Shown in pieces: positions 16,649-27,490 of a stretch of 64,000 nt of DNA (the first letter of the stretch is position 1; each line of letters opens with the position of its first letter). Location: assembly GCA_964489245.1 (NCBI GenBank), contig CAZAXU010000003.1, positions 24,639-88,638 of the forward strand, given 5' to 3'. The stretch comes from CAZAXU01 sp964489245. GTDB taxonomy: Bacteria > Bacteroidota > Bacteroidia > Flavobacteriales > Flavobacteriaceae. Below the pieces are notes generated by a model, which was given only the letters and a program-made list of their open reading frames with translations, made no database searches and was not told the origin of the DNA. Made by a program: the position numbers and the translations under genes.

Positions 16649-18133
16649 ATGAGTACAGAAAATAAAGATTTAGGGTTCATAGGTTTATTAAAATCTTTTA
16701 CAAAGCCGTTTTGGATTGCCAGTGCGATGGAACTTTTTGAACGTTGGGCATGGTATGGATTGTTTGCCGTTTTGGCGTTATATTTAACAGGGTCAACGGA
16801 TGAAGGAGCATTAGGTTTTACGCATATTCAGAAAGGTGAAATCATGTCGTATGTGACTTTTATTTTATATTTACTTCCCATCATAACCGGAGCCATAGCT
16901 GATAAAATCGGCTATAAATTATCCTTGGTGATTGCCTATACCTTATTAGGCACCGGATACTATTTTATGGGAGAAGTTACATCATATACCGCTGTTTTCT
17001 TAGTGTTTTTATGGGTAGCAGTCGGTGCGGCAATGTTTAAACCTATTGCCTCTGCCATTGTAACAAAATCAACTAATAAACAGAACTCATCTTTTGGTTT
17101 TGGTGTGTTCTATATGATGGTGAATATCGGAGGATTTTTCGGACCTTTATTTTCTGCAAAATTAAGAGATACTTACGGATGGAAAATAGTATTCATAATG
17201 GCGGCTACTTCAATTGCCGTCAACATGATATTGGTATTGTTCTTTTTTAAAGAACCTAATAGAGAAAAATCAAAAGAATCAATTGGTGAAAGTATTAAAC
17301 GCTCATTCTTGAATATAGGTGAAGCACTATCCGATATGAAATTAACACTGTTATTGTTGATTATGATTGGTTTCTGGTTGATGTTCAATCAGTTGTTCTA
17401 TACATTGCCAACGTTTATAGAGGATTGGGTAAACACCACACCTTTATACGATGCACTACATAATGTGCTGCCGGGCGTTGCAGATTTCTTTAAAAACAAA
17501 GAAGGTGGTATCAACCCTGAAATGGTTGTGAATTTGGATGCTTTCTTTATTGTGATTTTGCAAATGATTATTTCCACTATTATTTTGAAATGGAAACCCA
17601 TTAGCGCCATGATGTCGGGCATATTAATTGCCATTATCGGTATTGCACTGTCGTTTTATACCAACAACGTAATGTATACAGTATTAGGTATATTAATTTT
17701 TGCCATTGGTGAAATGACTTCTAATCCAAAGTTTTCGGACTATATTGCCAAAATCTCACCCAAAGGAAAAGAAGCGCTATATATGGGAACCTATTTTCTG
17801 CCCATTGCATTTGCCAACTTATTGACCAAGTGGATTACAGGAGATTTATATGAAAAATTTGCAGATAAATCCGGTCTATTACGCAGAGAACTGCTCCAAA
17901 AAGGTATTGAATTACCTGAGATTTCTAAAGCCTATCCAAAAAATAAGTTTTTTGAAGAAGCTGCTGATAAATTACAAATGACTCCGGATCAACTGACACA
18001 AAACCTGTGGGAAACATATCACCCAAGTACGATTTGGTATATTATTGCCGGAATTGGTTTAATCACCATAGTTGGATTGGTAGTCTATGATAGAGTTATT
18101 GCTGCAAAGGCTAAAAAAGCTTTAGAAGAGTAG
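16649..18133 (+). CDS. POT-like MFS transporter (2), divergent signature
   Basis: A 494-residue MFS protein, shorter than its neighbours. TM1 has ELFERWAWYG in place of ERFSYYG, so the second Tyr pair of the POT motif is replaced by Trp-Tyr. The TM5 signature is FYMMVNIGGFFGP, and GAAMFKPIASAIV replaces GxxFKPNxS. A long soluble stretch near residues 270-310 carries charged and glycine residues. It is probably a peptide or related solute transporter with altered specificity. A strong terminator follows (18169-18207). Confidence 0.85.
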   Translation: MSTENKDLGFIGLLKSFTKPFWIASAMELFERWAWYGLFAVLALYLTGSTDEGALGFTHIQKGEIMSYVTFILYLLPIITGAIADKIGYKLSLVIAYTLLGTGYYFMGEVTSYTAVFLVFLWVAVGAAMFKPIASAIVTKSTNKQNSSFGFGVFYMMVNIGGFFGPLFSAKLRDTYGWKIVFIMAATSIAVNMILVLFFFKEPNREKSKESIGESIKRSFLNIGEALSDMKLTLLLLIMIGFWLMFNQLFYTLPTFIEDWVNTTPLYDALHNVLPGVADFFKNKEGGINPEMVVNLDAFFIVILQMIISTIILKWKPISAMMSGILIAIIGIALSFYTNNVMYTVLGILIFAIGEMTSNPKFSDYIAKISPKGKEALYMGTYFLPIAFANLLTKWITGDLYEKFADKSGLLRRELLQKGIELPEISKAYPKNKFFEEAADKLQMTPDQLTQNLWETYHPSTIWYIIAGIGLITIVGLVVYDRVIAAKAKKALEE

Positions 18134-18168
18134 CGTGTAGTTGTTTAACTATAAATAAAATAATATCC

Positions 18169-18207
18169 AAAAAGCTGTTTGATTTATACAAGCAGCTTTT
18201 TTTTGTC
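18169..18207 (+). terminator. Intrinsic terminator after transporter 2
   Basis: AAAAAGCTGTTTG pairs with CAAGCAGCTTTTT (one G-T pair) around loop ATTTATA and runs into eight T. It ends the peptidase-POT operon. Confidence 0.9.
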
Positions 18208-18258
18208 CTGGCAGTCAATTAAACTAAGTTTTGTATCTTTAGCCCTAAAATTTATACT

Positions 18259-20043
18259 ATGTCAGGATACACTCAAGAACAAGATCAAAAACAAATATTA
18301 GGACATCCGATAGGATTATTTGTGTTGTTCTTTACGGAAATGTGGGAACGCTTCAGTTACTATGGCATGCGTGCCATTCTCATACTTTTTCTAATTGCCA
18401 AAATAAGTGAAGGCGGTTGGGGCTGGGAAAGAAAAGAAGCAACTGCCCTTTTTGGTTGGTATGTGATGTTGGTTTATTTTTTACCTCTACTCGGCGGCTG
18501 GTTGGCAGACCACAAATGGGGGCATGTCAAAACAGTAATTGTCGGTGCGTCAATCATCACTTTAGGGCATGCATCCATGGCAGTTGCCGATCTGAACATA
18601 GGAATTGATTTGAAATTTTTGTTTTATTTCGGATTGCTTTTCATCGTGTTGGGAACAGGACTTTTTAAACCAAATATGTCTTCTATCGTGGGAAAAATGT
18701 ATCCAACCAATAGCCCTAAGAAGGATGGTGCTTATACCATTTTCTATATGGGAGTGAATTCAGGTGCCTTTATCGGAACTTTGCTGGTGGGTTGGATTGG
18801 AGAACATTATAATTGGAGTTGGGGATTTGGCTTGGCAGGAATCTTTATGTTGTTCGGGTTGTTGCAATTTGCCAATGCCAGAAGAATTTTTGGCGAAGCA
18901 GCCAATAAACCGCAGCCCAAGACAATGGATCTAAGTGAAGAAGAACTTAAAAAACAAGTGCCTTTCACCCAAACGGATTTAATACTTGCCTCGATAGGAG
19001 GAGTTTTGGCGATTTCTTGGATTGTAGATGGAATTTATAATGTGGTCACACGTGGTGGTCATTTTTTGAAACAAAATTTTATGGAGTTCGATTTGTTGGG
19101 AAACCATTTTAATATGGGACTCGGAACATTTTTATTCTTGCTGTCTATATTTATATTTGTCGTGTTGGGACTTTCAAGGATTGTTAGATTTGAGACGATT
19201 GAAAGAGATAGACTGATTGTGGTCTTTATCATTGCTTTTTTTGTAGTTTTCTTTTGGGCGAGTTTTGAGCAAGCCGGAACTTCCATGACATTGTTTGCCA
19301 GAGATTATACCAGTAGGGTGCTGACAGGTAACTGGGGAATGATTTATAAAACTTTTGATGTGATTATCTCGTTGATTCCCATGCTTATTTTGACATGGAT
19401 TATCAGTAAATTGGCAACATCCATATACAACACATATCCTTTAACGGTTATTTTTACAACGATTAGTTTTGTCATTATTTGGTATCTCGTAATCATGAGA
19501 GTTTATGATAAAATTACGGGAGAAAACACTTTGGTTGATACTTCGTGGTTTCAAATACTCAATCCTTTTTTTATTGTTATTTTAGCACCTTTATATTCCA
19601 AAATTTGGAAAAAATATAAATTTTCCGGACCACAAAAATTTTCAATCGGTCTCACTTTGTTAGGCTTTGGTTTTGGCATGTTGGCTTATGGCGCCCTTGA
19701 AATACCAAACGGTGCCAAAACAGCTTCTGTCAGCATGCTTTGGCTGTTGCTGGCTTATTTGTTGCATACCATGGGAGAACTGGCAATTTCTCCGGTAGGA
19801 CTTTCTTATGTAAGCAAATTGACACCGGGAAGAATGCTGGCATTTCTGTTCGGAATTTGGTATGTGTTCACCGGTTTGGCAGGTAAATTGGCAGCAACCA
19901 TGGCAGAAAATATGGACGATATTGCGGCGCAACAAGGCTTGTCAGGCTTTTTCCTGATATTTACAATCATTCCCATCATTGCAGCCCTGATAATCCTACT
20001 GCTTAATAGACCGATTAAAAGAATGATGCACGGCATTGAATAG
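18259..20043 (+). CDS. POT-family proton-coupled di-/tripeptide transporter (3)
   Basis: A 594-residue MFS protein carrying the full POT signature EMWERFSYYGMRA in TM1 and FYMGVNSGAFIG in TM5, with GTGLFKPNMSS. It is the longest of the three tandem transporters, with an extra soluble segment near residues 220-290. It lies downstream of a terminator, so it has its own promoter (TATCTTTA, 18234-18241, one base off the -7 consensus). Its 3' end meets mutS2 convergently, with only one base between the stop codons. Confidence 0.93.
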   Translation: MSGYTQEQDQKQILGHPIGLFVLFFTEMWERFSYYGMRAILILFLIAKISEGGWGWERKEATALFGWYVMLVYFLPLLGGWLADHKWGHVKTVIVGASIITLGHASMAVADLNIGIDLKFLFYFGLLFIVLGTGLFKPNMSSIVGKMYPTNSPKKDGAYTIFYMGVNSGAFIGTLLVGWIGEHYNWSWGFGLAGIFMLFGLLQFANARRIFGEAANKPQPKTMDLSEEELKKQVPFTQTDLILASIGGVLAISWIVDGIYNVVTRGGHFLKQNFMEFDLLGNHFNMGLGTFLFLLSIFIFVVLGLSRIVRFETIERDRLIVVFIIAFFVVFFWASFEQAGTSMTLFARDYTSRVLTGNWGMIYKTFDVIISLIPMLILTWIISKLATSIYNTYPLTVIFTTISFVIIWYLVIMRVYDKITGENTLVDTSWFQILNPFFIVILAPLYSKIWKKYKFSGPQKFSIGLTLLGFGFGMLAYGALEIPNGAKTASVSMLWLLLAYLLHTMGELAISPVGLSYVSKLTPGRMLAFLFGIWYVFTGLAGKLAATMAENMDDIAAQQGLSGFFLIFTIIPIIAALIILLLNRPIKRMMHGIE

Positions 20044-20044
20044 T

Positions 20045-22237
20045 TTATTTTCTCAATACCAATTCCAAATCTTTGATTGGAACATTGGCAGTAAATTTTC
20101 CATAGTTAAGAACAGCCTTATTTTTTTCGAGCTTTTCTATTATGGCATTAGCCTGACTGCCTTTGATACGAACTTGGTCACCGAGTTGCGGCGTAAAATT
20201 CATGGTTTTAATTTCAATTTTTTCCAGTTCTTTTGAAACATTCTTGTTTATCAATTCTTGCTGAACTTCTTTTTTCAGCTTTTGGGTTTCAAGTTTTGCC
20301 GTTTTGGTTTGTTGCTTTTCTTTTTTGCTCTGCTTTTTGGTTTTGTCCAATTGTGGAAATTTTTTGTTTTTCTCTACCTCAGCCCATTTAAAGACCTGTT
20401 GAGTGAGGCGTTTGGCATTCTGATGCTTGAAATAATCTTCAAAAAGTTTTTCTATTTTTTGTCCGGCGTTAAGCAAATCGTTTTCCAGTTGATAAAGCTT
20501 GTTAAAACGATTGAGTTTATGCAATAAGTCTTTGTTGAGTTTCATTTGATTTTTTTGCGTCTCTTCCAGCACAACTTTTTCTTTGTTGTATTGAGCTTGC
20601 AATTCTTTCATACGTTTGATCTCTTTTTGCATTTTCACTAAAGTTTGATCAAATTTCACTTTACTTCGACTGACTTTTTTCTTTGACTTATTGATGATAC
20701 TATAAGGAATTCCGATTTTTTGTGCCACTTCAAACGTAAAAGAACTTCCGGCTTGCCCGATATTGAGTTGGTAGGTAGGTTGTAAACTTCGCAAATCAAA
20801 TTCCATATGCGCATTGATAATTTCAGGAAGTTCATTTGCAATGAGTTTCAGATTATTGTAATGTGTGGTGATGATGCCAAAGGCATTTTTTTGATAAAAT
20901 TCCTCCAAAAAAGCCTCCGCCAAAGCGCCTCCTAATTCAGGATCAGAACCGGTTCCGAATTCATCGATTAAGAACAAAGTATTCCGATTGATTTTTTTTA
21001 GGAAATTACGCATGTTTTTCAAACGATAACTATAAGTAGAAAGCTGATCTTCAATAGATTGATTGTCGCCAATGTCGGTTAAGACATTTTTAAAAACAGG
21101 CAGCTGACTATTTTCATGAACCGGAATCAAAATGCCGCTTTGCGTCATTAACTGTAGCAGCCCGACTGTTTTTAGGCTGATGCTTTTTCCGCCTGCATTT
21201 GGTCCTGAAATAATGATAATGCGTTGTCTGTCGTTGAGTTCAATATCTTGTGAAACAACGGAAACTCCTATGCTTTCATTGGTCAGTTTAAGCAGAGGAT
21301 GAAAAGCTTTGACCAAACTCAATGAACGATTTGTTGAAAGTGTGGGTTTGATGGCACCTAATTGTCGGGCAAATTTTGCTTTTGCAGAGATAAGGTCCAA
21401 TCGGATTAAAAATAAATTATATGTTTTGAGAATATATTCAAAAGGTTTCAGCTTTTGTGTGACTTCTTTCAGAATTCTGACAACCTCTTGTTTCTCATCA
21501 TATTTCAAACTGAAATAATTTTTTTGTAAGTGTACGGTTGCTTCCGGTTCAATAAAAACAATGCTTCCAGTCTTGGAAGTGCCCAATATGCTTCCTTTAA
21601 CTTTTTTTCTGAAAGCAGCTTGAATACCCAACACGTTTCTGTCTTCGATAATACTTTCTTTGATGTCTGCCAAATATCCCAGTTTGTTATATTTTAATCG
21701 TTCTTTTGAAAAAATATCTAAGATTTCTTGTTTGACGGAGCGTATCTGTTTTCTGATTTGTTTGAGCTCCCCTGATGCTCCATCTTTGACCTCTGCATAT
21801 TGATTGATTTTGCTGTTGATGATTTTGGCAATTTCAGGATGATATTCCAATTTTGCAATTTCCTTTAATAATGTAGGAAAGTAGGTTTTAAATTTTTCTA
21901 AAAACAATTGTAATTTTACTATAATCTCAACAGCTTGTGCAATTTGCAACAATTGTTTGGGCTCGATAAAAGAATTGTCAACTTTAAGCTTTTTCAAAGC
22001 ATCATCAAAAGGATCTATCAGATGATGTGGCAATGTGTTTTCGCTTTCCAAAGAAGTCAAATATTCATCGGTAGCGTTTAAGTTGCTTTCAATTTCTTCA
22101 AAATCAGTAGCAGGAACAATTTTCAATACGGCATCTTTTGCCTTATCGGAATAAGCAAATTCAGCAATTTTTTCTAAAATGACATTAAATTCTAAATCTT
22201 CTAAAGCTTTAGGATGTATGGATTGAAATTTTCTCAT
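20045..22237 (-). CDS. mutS2: MutS2-family protein without Smr domain
   Basis: A 730-residue MutS-like ATPase. ISGPNAGGKSISLK is the Walker A loop, DEFGTGSDPELGGALA the Walker B and signature segment, and the N-terminal region starts with the MutS2-type LEDLEFNVILEKIAEF. MutS2 acts on recombination intermediates or stalled ribosomes rather than mismatches. The C terminus ends with a beta-rich domain (DQVRIKGSQANAIIEKLE) and lacks the roughly 80-residue Smr nuclease domain usual in Firmicutes MutS2. A long coiled coil rich in Lys and Gln lies near residues 510-640. ATG 22237 is chosen because the TTG at 22252 lies in the promoter region. Confidence 0.9.
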   Translation of the reverse strand: MRKFQSIHPKALEDLEFNVILEKIAEFAYSDKAKDAVLKIVPATDFEEIESNLNATDEYLTSLESENTLPHHLIDPFDDALKKLKVDNSFIEPKQLLQIAQAVEIIVKLQLFLEKFKTYFPTLLKEIAKLEYHPEIAKIINSKINQYAEVKDGASGELKQIRKQIRSVKQEILDIFSKERLKYNKLGYLADIKESIIEDRNVLGIQAAFRKKVKGSILGTSKTGSIVFIEPEATVHLQKNYFSLKYDEKQEVVRILKEVTQKLKPFEYILKTYNLFLIRLDLISAKAKFARQLGAIKPTLSTNRSLSLVKAFHPLLKLTNESIGVSVVSQDIELNDRQRIIIISGPNAGGKSISLKTVGLLQLMTQSGILIPVHENSQLPVFKNVLTDIGDNQSIEDQLSTYSYRLKNMRNFLKKINRNTLFLIDEFGTGSDPELGGALAEAFLEEFYQKNAFGIITTHYNNLKLIANELPEIINAHMEFDLRSLQPTYQLNIGQAGSSFTFEVAQKIGIPYSIINKSKKKVSRSKVKFDQTLVKMQKEIKRMKELQAQYNKEKVVLEETQKNQMKLNKDLLHKLNRFNKLYQLENDLLNAGQKIEKLFEDYFKHQNAKRLTQQVFKWAEVEKNKKFPQLDKTKKQSKKEKQQTKTAKLETQKLKKEVQQELINKNVSKELEKIEIKTMNFTPQLGDQVRIKGSQANAIIEKLEKNKAVLNYGKFTANVPIKDLELVLRK

Positions 22238-22267
22238 TAAATTTGTTAGCAAATATTTACAAAAGTA
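22238..22267. promoter_or_regulatory. Overlapping divergent promoters of mutS2 and ung
   Basis: Plus-strand TAAATTTG (22238-22245) and minus-strand TACTTTTG (22267-22260) both match TAnnTTTG exactly. Each -33 region would lie inside the other gene's coding sequence or leader, in a 35-bp divergent space. Confidence 0.5.
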
Positions 22268-22272
22268 ATAAA

Positions 22273-22941
22273 ATGGACGTAAAAATAGAGTCTTCTTGGA
22301 AGGAAATACTGAAAGATGAGTTTGAACAAGATTATTTTAAGAACTTAGTTTCTTTTGTCAAGCAAGAATATAGAACACAAATATGTTTTCCGAAGGGAAA
22401 AGAGATTTTCAATGCTCTGAATCATACTCCTTTCAAAGATGTGAAGCTTGTGATTATGGGGCAAGATCCTTATCCGAATCCGGGGCATGCACACGGGTTT
22501 TGTTTTTCCGTGCAGGAACAAGTGAAGCCTTTTCCTCCTTCATTAATCAATATTTTTAGAGAAATTGAACAAGATTTAGGCAAATCGTTTCCGGAGAATG
22601 GAACTTTGACACGTTGGGCAGACCAAGGCGTTCTGTTGTTGAATGCCGTGCTGACGGTCAGAAAAGGACAACCTCGTTCTCATCAGGGAAAAGGATGGGA
22701 GAAACTGACCAATAAGATTATTGAAAAAATCTCTCAAGAAAAAGAAAATGTGGTTTTTTTGCTTTGGGGAGGAGACGCTAAACGCAAAGAACAACTCATC
22801 GATACAAACAAGCATTATATCCTAAAATCAGGACATCCGTCGCCTTTGAGTGCCAACAGAGGCTATTGGTTTGGAAATAAACATTTTTCCAAAGCCAATT
22901 CATATTTAAAATCAAAAGGATTGAAAGAAATATCTTGGTAG
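22273..22941 (+). CDS. ung: Uracil-DNA glycosylase, family 1
   Basis: A 222-residue base-excision enzyme that removes uracil from DNA. The water-activating loop is GQDPYPNPGHAHGFCFS, with Pro and His where E. coli Ung has GQDPYHGPGQAHG; this variant is seen in some bacterial Ung proteins from memory. The DNA-binding loop is HPSPLSANRGYWF, and LLLNAVLTV is also canonical. Start ATG 22273 is used because a TTG-start extension to 22243 overlaps the promoter. It is divergent from mutS2, and its 3' end meets the small lipoprotein gene 2 bp away. Confidence 0.95.
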   Translation: MDVKIESSWKEILKDEFEQDYFKNLVSFVKQEYRTQICFPKGKEIFNALNHTPFKDVKLVIMGQDPYPNPGHAHGFCFSVQEQVKPFPPSLINIFREIEQDLGKSFPENGTLTRWADQGVLLLNAVLTVRKGQPRSHQGKGWEKLTNKIIEKISQEKENVVFLLWGGDAKRKEQLIDTNKHYILKSGHPSPLSANRGYWFGNKHFSKANSYLKSKGLKEISW

Positions 22942-22943
22942 AA

Positions 22944-23117
22944 TTATTCAGAAACTTTTTTAGACAAGACCAAATCTGAATTGCTTTTATGGATTTCTTG
23001 ATAATTATTGTTGGATAGCATTCCTCTTTTTGGGCGACAGTTTTTGCTTGAGCCACAAGAACTTAGAATTGCCAGTCCTGCAATGATGATTGCCGATAAT
23101 ATGATTTTTCTATACAT
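22944..23117 (-). CDS. 57-residue predicted lipoprotein
   Basis: ATG at 23117 to TAA at 22944. The start MYRKIILSAIIIAGLAILSS is a signal peptide, and Cys21 follows in a lipobox-like ILSSC. The mature part (GSSKNCRPKRG and a Ser/Lys-rich tail) is short and polar, with one further Cys. An exact -7 element (TAAATTTG on the minus strand, 23164-23171) lies about 47 bases upstream, so it is transcribed separately from the outer-membrane protein gene before it. Function is unknown. Confidence 0.8.
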   Translation of the reverse strand: MYRKIILSAIIIAGLAILSSCGSSKNCRPKRGMLSNNNYQEIHKSNSDLVLSKKVSE

Positions 23118-23163
23118 AATGAATTTTATTTTTTTGTGAATGTACTAAAAATTAGAATAAAAA

Positions 23164-23171
23164 CAAATTTA
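23164..23171 (-). promoter_or_regulatory. -7 promoter element of the small lipoprotein gene
   Basis: The minus strand reads TAAATTTG, an exact consensus, located just past the stop of the preceding gene. Confidence 0.5.
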
Positions 23172-23175
23172 TACC

Positions 23176-24207
23176 TTAAAACACCACACCAAATCCAACA
23201 TTCACAGTGGGATATTCTTGAAGTGCATAACTGGCATATAGTCTCAAAGGAGTCAAATTCAGCCTGAAGCCAAAAGTGGATTCAAAACCTTCAACGCTGT
23301 ATTTCATATGTAACGGATCTTTGACTTCAATGACTTCGTTTCTTATCAAATTTCCGTTGTTATCTTCGATTCTGAATTTATGTTTGAATGTTCCCAATGC
23401 ATCAATTCTACTGAAACCTTCAGAATATCCAAATGCCCCAAACAAACTGATAATTTTATAGTCCATTGATGCAATTGCCTGAAAAGTGATGCTATTTATT
23501 CGTGAATCAATGTGTCTGTCATCATCAGGATATTGATAGTCGATATTGATATTGTTAAAAGCACCGATTACAGATAAATTAAAATTGCTGCTTTTGTCTT
23601 CATCTTTTTTGTTACTTGAAAAATATTGAGAAATACTGTGTTTCACACCTATTCCCAACATATTGATTGAACCTCCCGCAATTTTAACACCCGGCAGATA
23701 TCTGAGTCCAACTTCAGTTCCCATTGGCAATCCCATGGAAAGCTGGAAATTTGGAGCGGGAACAGCATTGACGGGCAAATCTTCTTTGATGCCGTTTCCT
23801 GCTTCGAGTTCCAAAACTTTTACTTCAAGATTGTTGATTGGGATAATAATTTTCAATCGGCTATCTGTGTTTTCTCCCATCGCAGTGGGCAATCGGTTAC
23901 TTCCGGATTCTAATCTCAAATATTTATATTCCGCATCGTTAAAGGTAAAATTTTCTTTATGCTTGGGCACAAAAGCGCCGGCAACTGAAAGGTCAAACTC
24001 AAATTTAAAAGCTTTGAGTGGTTTCGCAGTTGTGTACCAATTTTCGCTGGTAGCATATAAAAGCCCTTCCATGAAAGATGTGCTGTAATGCTCCAAATAA
24101 ATATTAGCATCTTCTTTTGCCGCCACGATATCCGTGAAATCTTGTGCCTTACTCTGCCAAATGGAAGAGAGAACAAATACGCTGAAAATTAATAAGCTCG
24201 TTTTCAT
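23176..24207 (-). CDS. DUF6588-like outer-membrane protein
   Basis: A 343-residue exported protein. MKTSLLIFSVFVLSSIWQSK is the signal peptide, with cleavage near SKA-QDF. The remainder alternates hydrophobic and polar residues and ends in an aromatic residue (VGFGVVF), as expected for an outer-membrane beta-barrel. From memory it matches the DUF6588 family, of unknown function. The start ATG 24207 is preferred over 24243, which would overlap gyrB by several bases and lengthen the signal peptide. Only 28 bp separate it from gyrB, so it may be cotranscribed with it. Confidence 0.8.
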   Translation of the reverse strand: MKTSLLIFSVFVLSSIWQSKAQDFTDIVAAKEDANIYLEHYSTSFMEGLLYATSENWYTTAKPLKAFKFEFDLSVAGAFVPKHKENFTFNDAEYKYLRLESGSNRLPTAMGENTDSRLKIIIPINNLEVKVLELEAGNGIKEDLPVNAVPAPNFQLSMGLPMGTEVGLRYLPGVKIAGGSINMLGIGVKHSISQYFSSNKKDEDKSSNFNLSVIGAFNNINIDYQYPDDDRHIDSRINSITFQAIASMDYKIISLFGAFGYSEGFSRIDALGTFKHKFRIEDNNGNLIRNEVIEVKDPLHMKYSVEGFESTFGFRLNLTPLRLYASYALQEYPTVNVGFGVVF

Positions 24208-24235
24208 GAGTATATATTGTTTTGGGATAATAATG

Positions 24236-26191
<1,956 letters not shown>

Positions 26192-26212
26192 TCAGAAAAA
26201 TTAACATAAATA

Positions 26213-26220
26213 CAAAGATA
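26213..26220 (-). promoter_or_regulatory. -7 promoter element of gyrB
   Basis: The minus strand reads TATCTTTG, an exact TAnnTTTG, about 33 bases before the gyrB ATG. Confidence 0.55.
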
Positions 26221-26256
26221 CTAATTCTTTTTGATATTTGTCTAGATTTTTCTTTT

Positions 26257-26264
26257 TACTTTTG
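26257..26264 (+). promoter_or_regulatory. -7 promoter element of the 26273 glycosyltransferase
   Basis: TACTTTTG matches TAnnTTTG exactly. The start codon is 9 bases after its last base, so the leader is absent or a few bases only. Confidence 0.5.
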
Positions 26265-26272
26265 CCTTGTCA

Positions 26273-27412
26273 ATGAGAATTTTATTACTAGGAGAATACA
26301 GTCGTCTGCACAATACGCTCAAAGAAGCTTTGCTGTCTTTGGGACATGACGTCATGCTGGTGAGCACAGGCGATTATTTTAAAAAATTTCCATCGGATAT
26401 AGACGTTTCTTCCGGATTGTTACGCACAAAATTTACTAAAAAAACAGGCGTTGCATTTTATAAGTTGTTCAAACTTGATATTTTTAAGAAAGATGTTTAT
26501 TTCAACTTAAAAAAATATATTGATAGTTTTAAAAATTTTGACGTAGTTCAACTGATTAATGAAGATGCTTTTGGAATTTATCCTGAAGATGAAATTAAGA
26601 TTTTGAATAAGATTTTTGCCCGAAACAAAAAATCGTTTGTTCTGGCTTGTGGAGAAGATACACATGTAATTGACTATTATAACAGTAGGAAAGTAAGATA
26701 TTCCATACTTAATGCTTATTTTGAAAACTCAGGTCTTGACAAGCATTTTGCTTTTTCTTTTAAATATTTGAAACCCGAATATCAGGAGTTGCATCGTTTT
26801 GTTTTGGAACATGTTGACGGCATAATACCATCTGATTTAGATTATGCTATTCCATACAGAGGTATAGACAAGGTTTTGCCTCTCATTCCAAATCCGGTTA
26901 ATGTTGATCGTTTTGAATTTGAGCCACTTGTTATCAACGGAAAAATCAATATTTTTCATGGAATTAATGAATTGAGTTATTATAAGAAAGGGAGCCATAT
27001 TATTATTGATGTTTTGAATCAAATCGAAAAAAAATATTCCAATAGAGTGAATATCACAACGGTACGGAATATGCCTTATAATCAATATGTGCAGCTATAC
27101 AATCAAGCACATATTTTTATTGATCAGCTCTACTCATTTGATCAGGGATTTAATGCTTTGGAAGCCATGGCAAGAGGCAAATGTGTATTGACGGGCGCAG
27201 AAAAAGAATTTGAAACATTTTATAATTTAAATCGAGAAGTGGCGGTGAATGCCAGCCCTGACAAAGACAAATTATACCAAACACTCGAAGAATTGATTTT
27301 GCATCCGGATAGAATTGTTGATGTGGGTAAAAATGCGAGAAAATTTGTCGAAGAAAAGCATCATTACAAAGAAGTGGCAAAGCTTTATATAAATGCATGG
27401 CAATCTGTTTAA
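26273..27412 (+). CDS. GT4-like glycosyltransferase
   Basis: A 379-residue protein with the Rossmann start MRILLLGEYSRLHNTLKEA and a C-terminal half resembling GT-B enzymes: LIPNPVNVDRFEF, then YNQYVQLYNQAHIFIDQLYS and a Glu-containing FNALEAMARGKCVLTG segment that holds the nucleotide sugar in GT4 enzymes. The acceptor is unknown, probably a surface polysaccharide or lipid-linked sugar. A TTG two codons upstream (26267) is rejected because it lies at the promoter's expected start site. It is divergent from gyrB and followed by mgsA. Confidence 0.82.
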   Translation: MRILLLGEYSRLHNTLKEALLSLGHDVMLVSTGDYFKKFPSDIDVSSGLLRTKFTKKTGVAFYKLFKLDIFKKDVYFNLKKYIDSFKNFDVVQLINEDAFGIYPEDEIKILNKIFARNKKSFVLACGEDTHVIDYYNSRKVRYSILNAYFENSGLDKHFAFSFKYLKPEYQELHRFVLEHVDGIIPSDLDYAIPYRGIDKVLPLIPNPVNVDRFEFEPLVINGKINIFHGINELSYYKKGSHIIIDVLNQIEKKYSNRVNITTVRNMPYNQYVQLYNQAHIFIDQLYSFDQGFNALEAMARGKCVLTGAEKEFETFYNLNREVAVNASPDKDKLYQTLEELILHPDRIVDVGKNARKFVEEKHHYKEVAKLYINAWQSV

Positions 27413-27466
27413 TTAAGGATTTACAATTATTTAAACATTAAAATTTTATAGGTTTATAAAATGCCA

Positions 27467-27474
27467 TAACTTTG
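27467..27474 (+). promoter_or_regulatory. -7 promoter element of mgsA
   Basis: TAACTTTG matches TAnnTTTG exactly and lies 16 bases before the mgsA start. Confidence 0.5.
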
Positions 27475-27490
27475 CAGAAAAATTTTAGTT

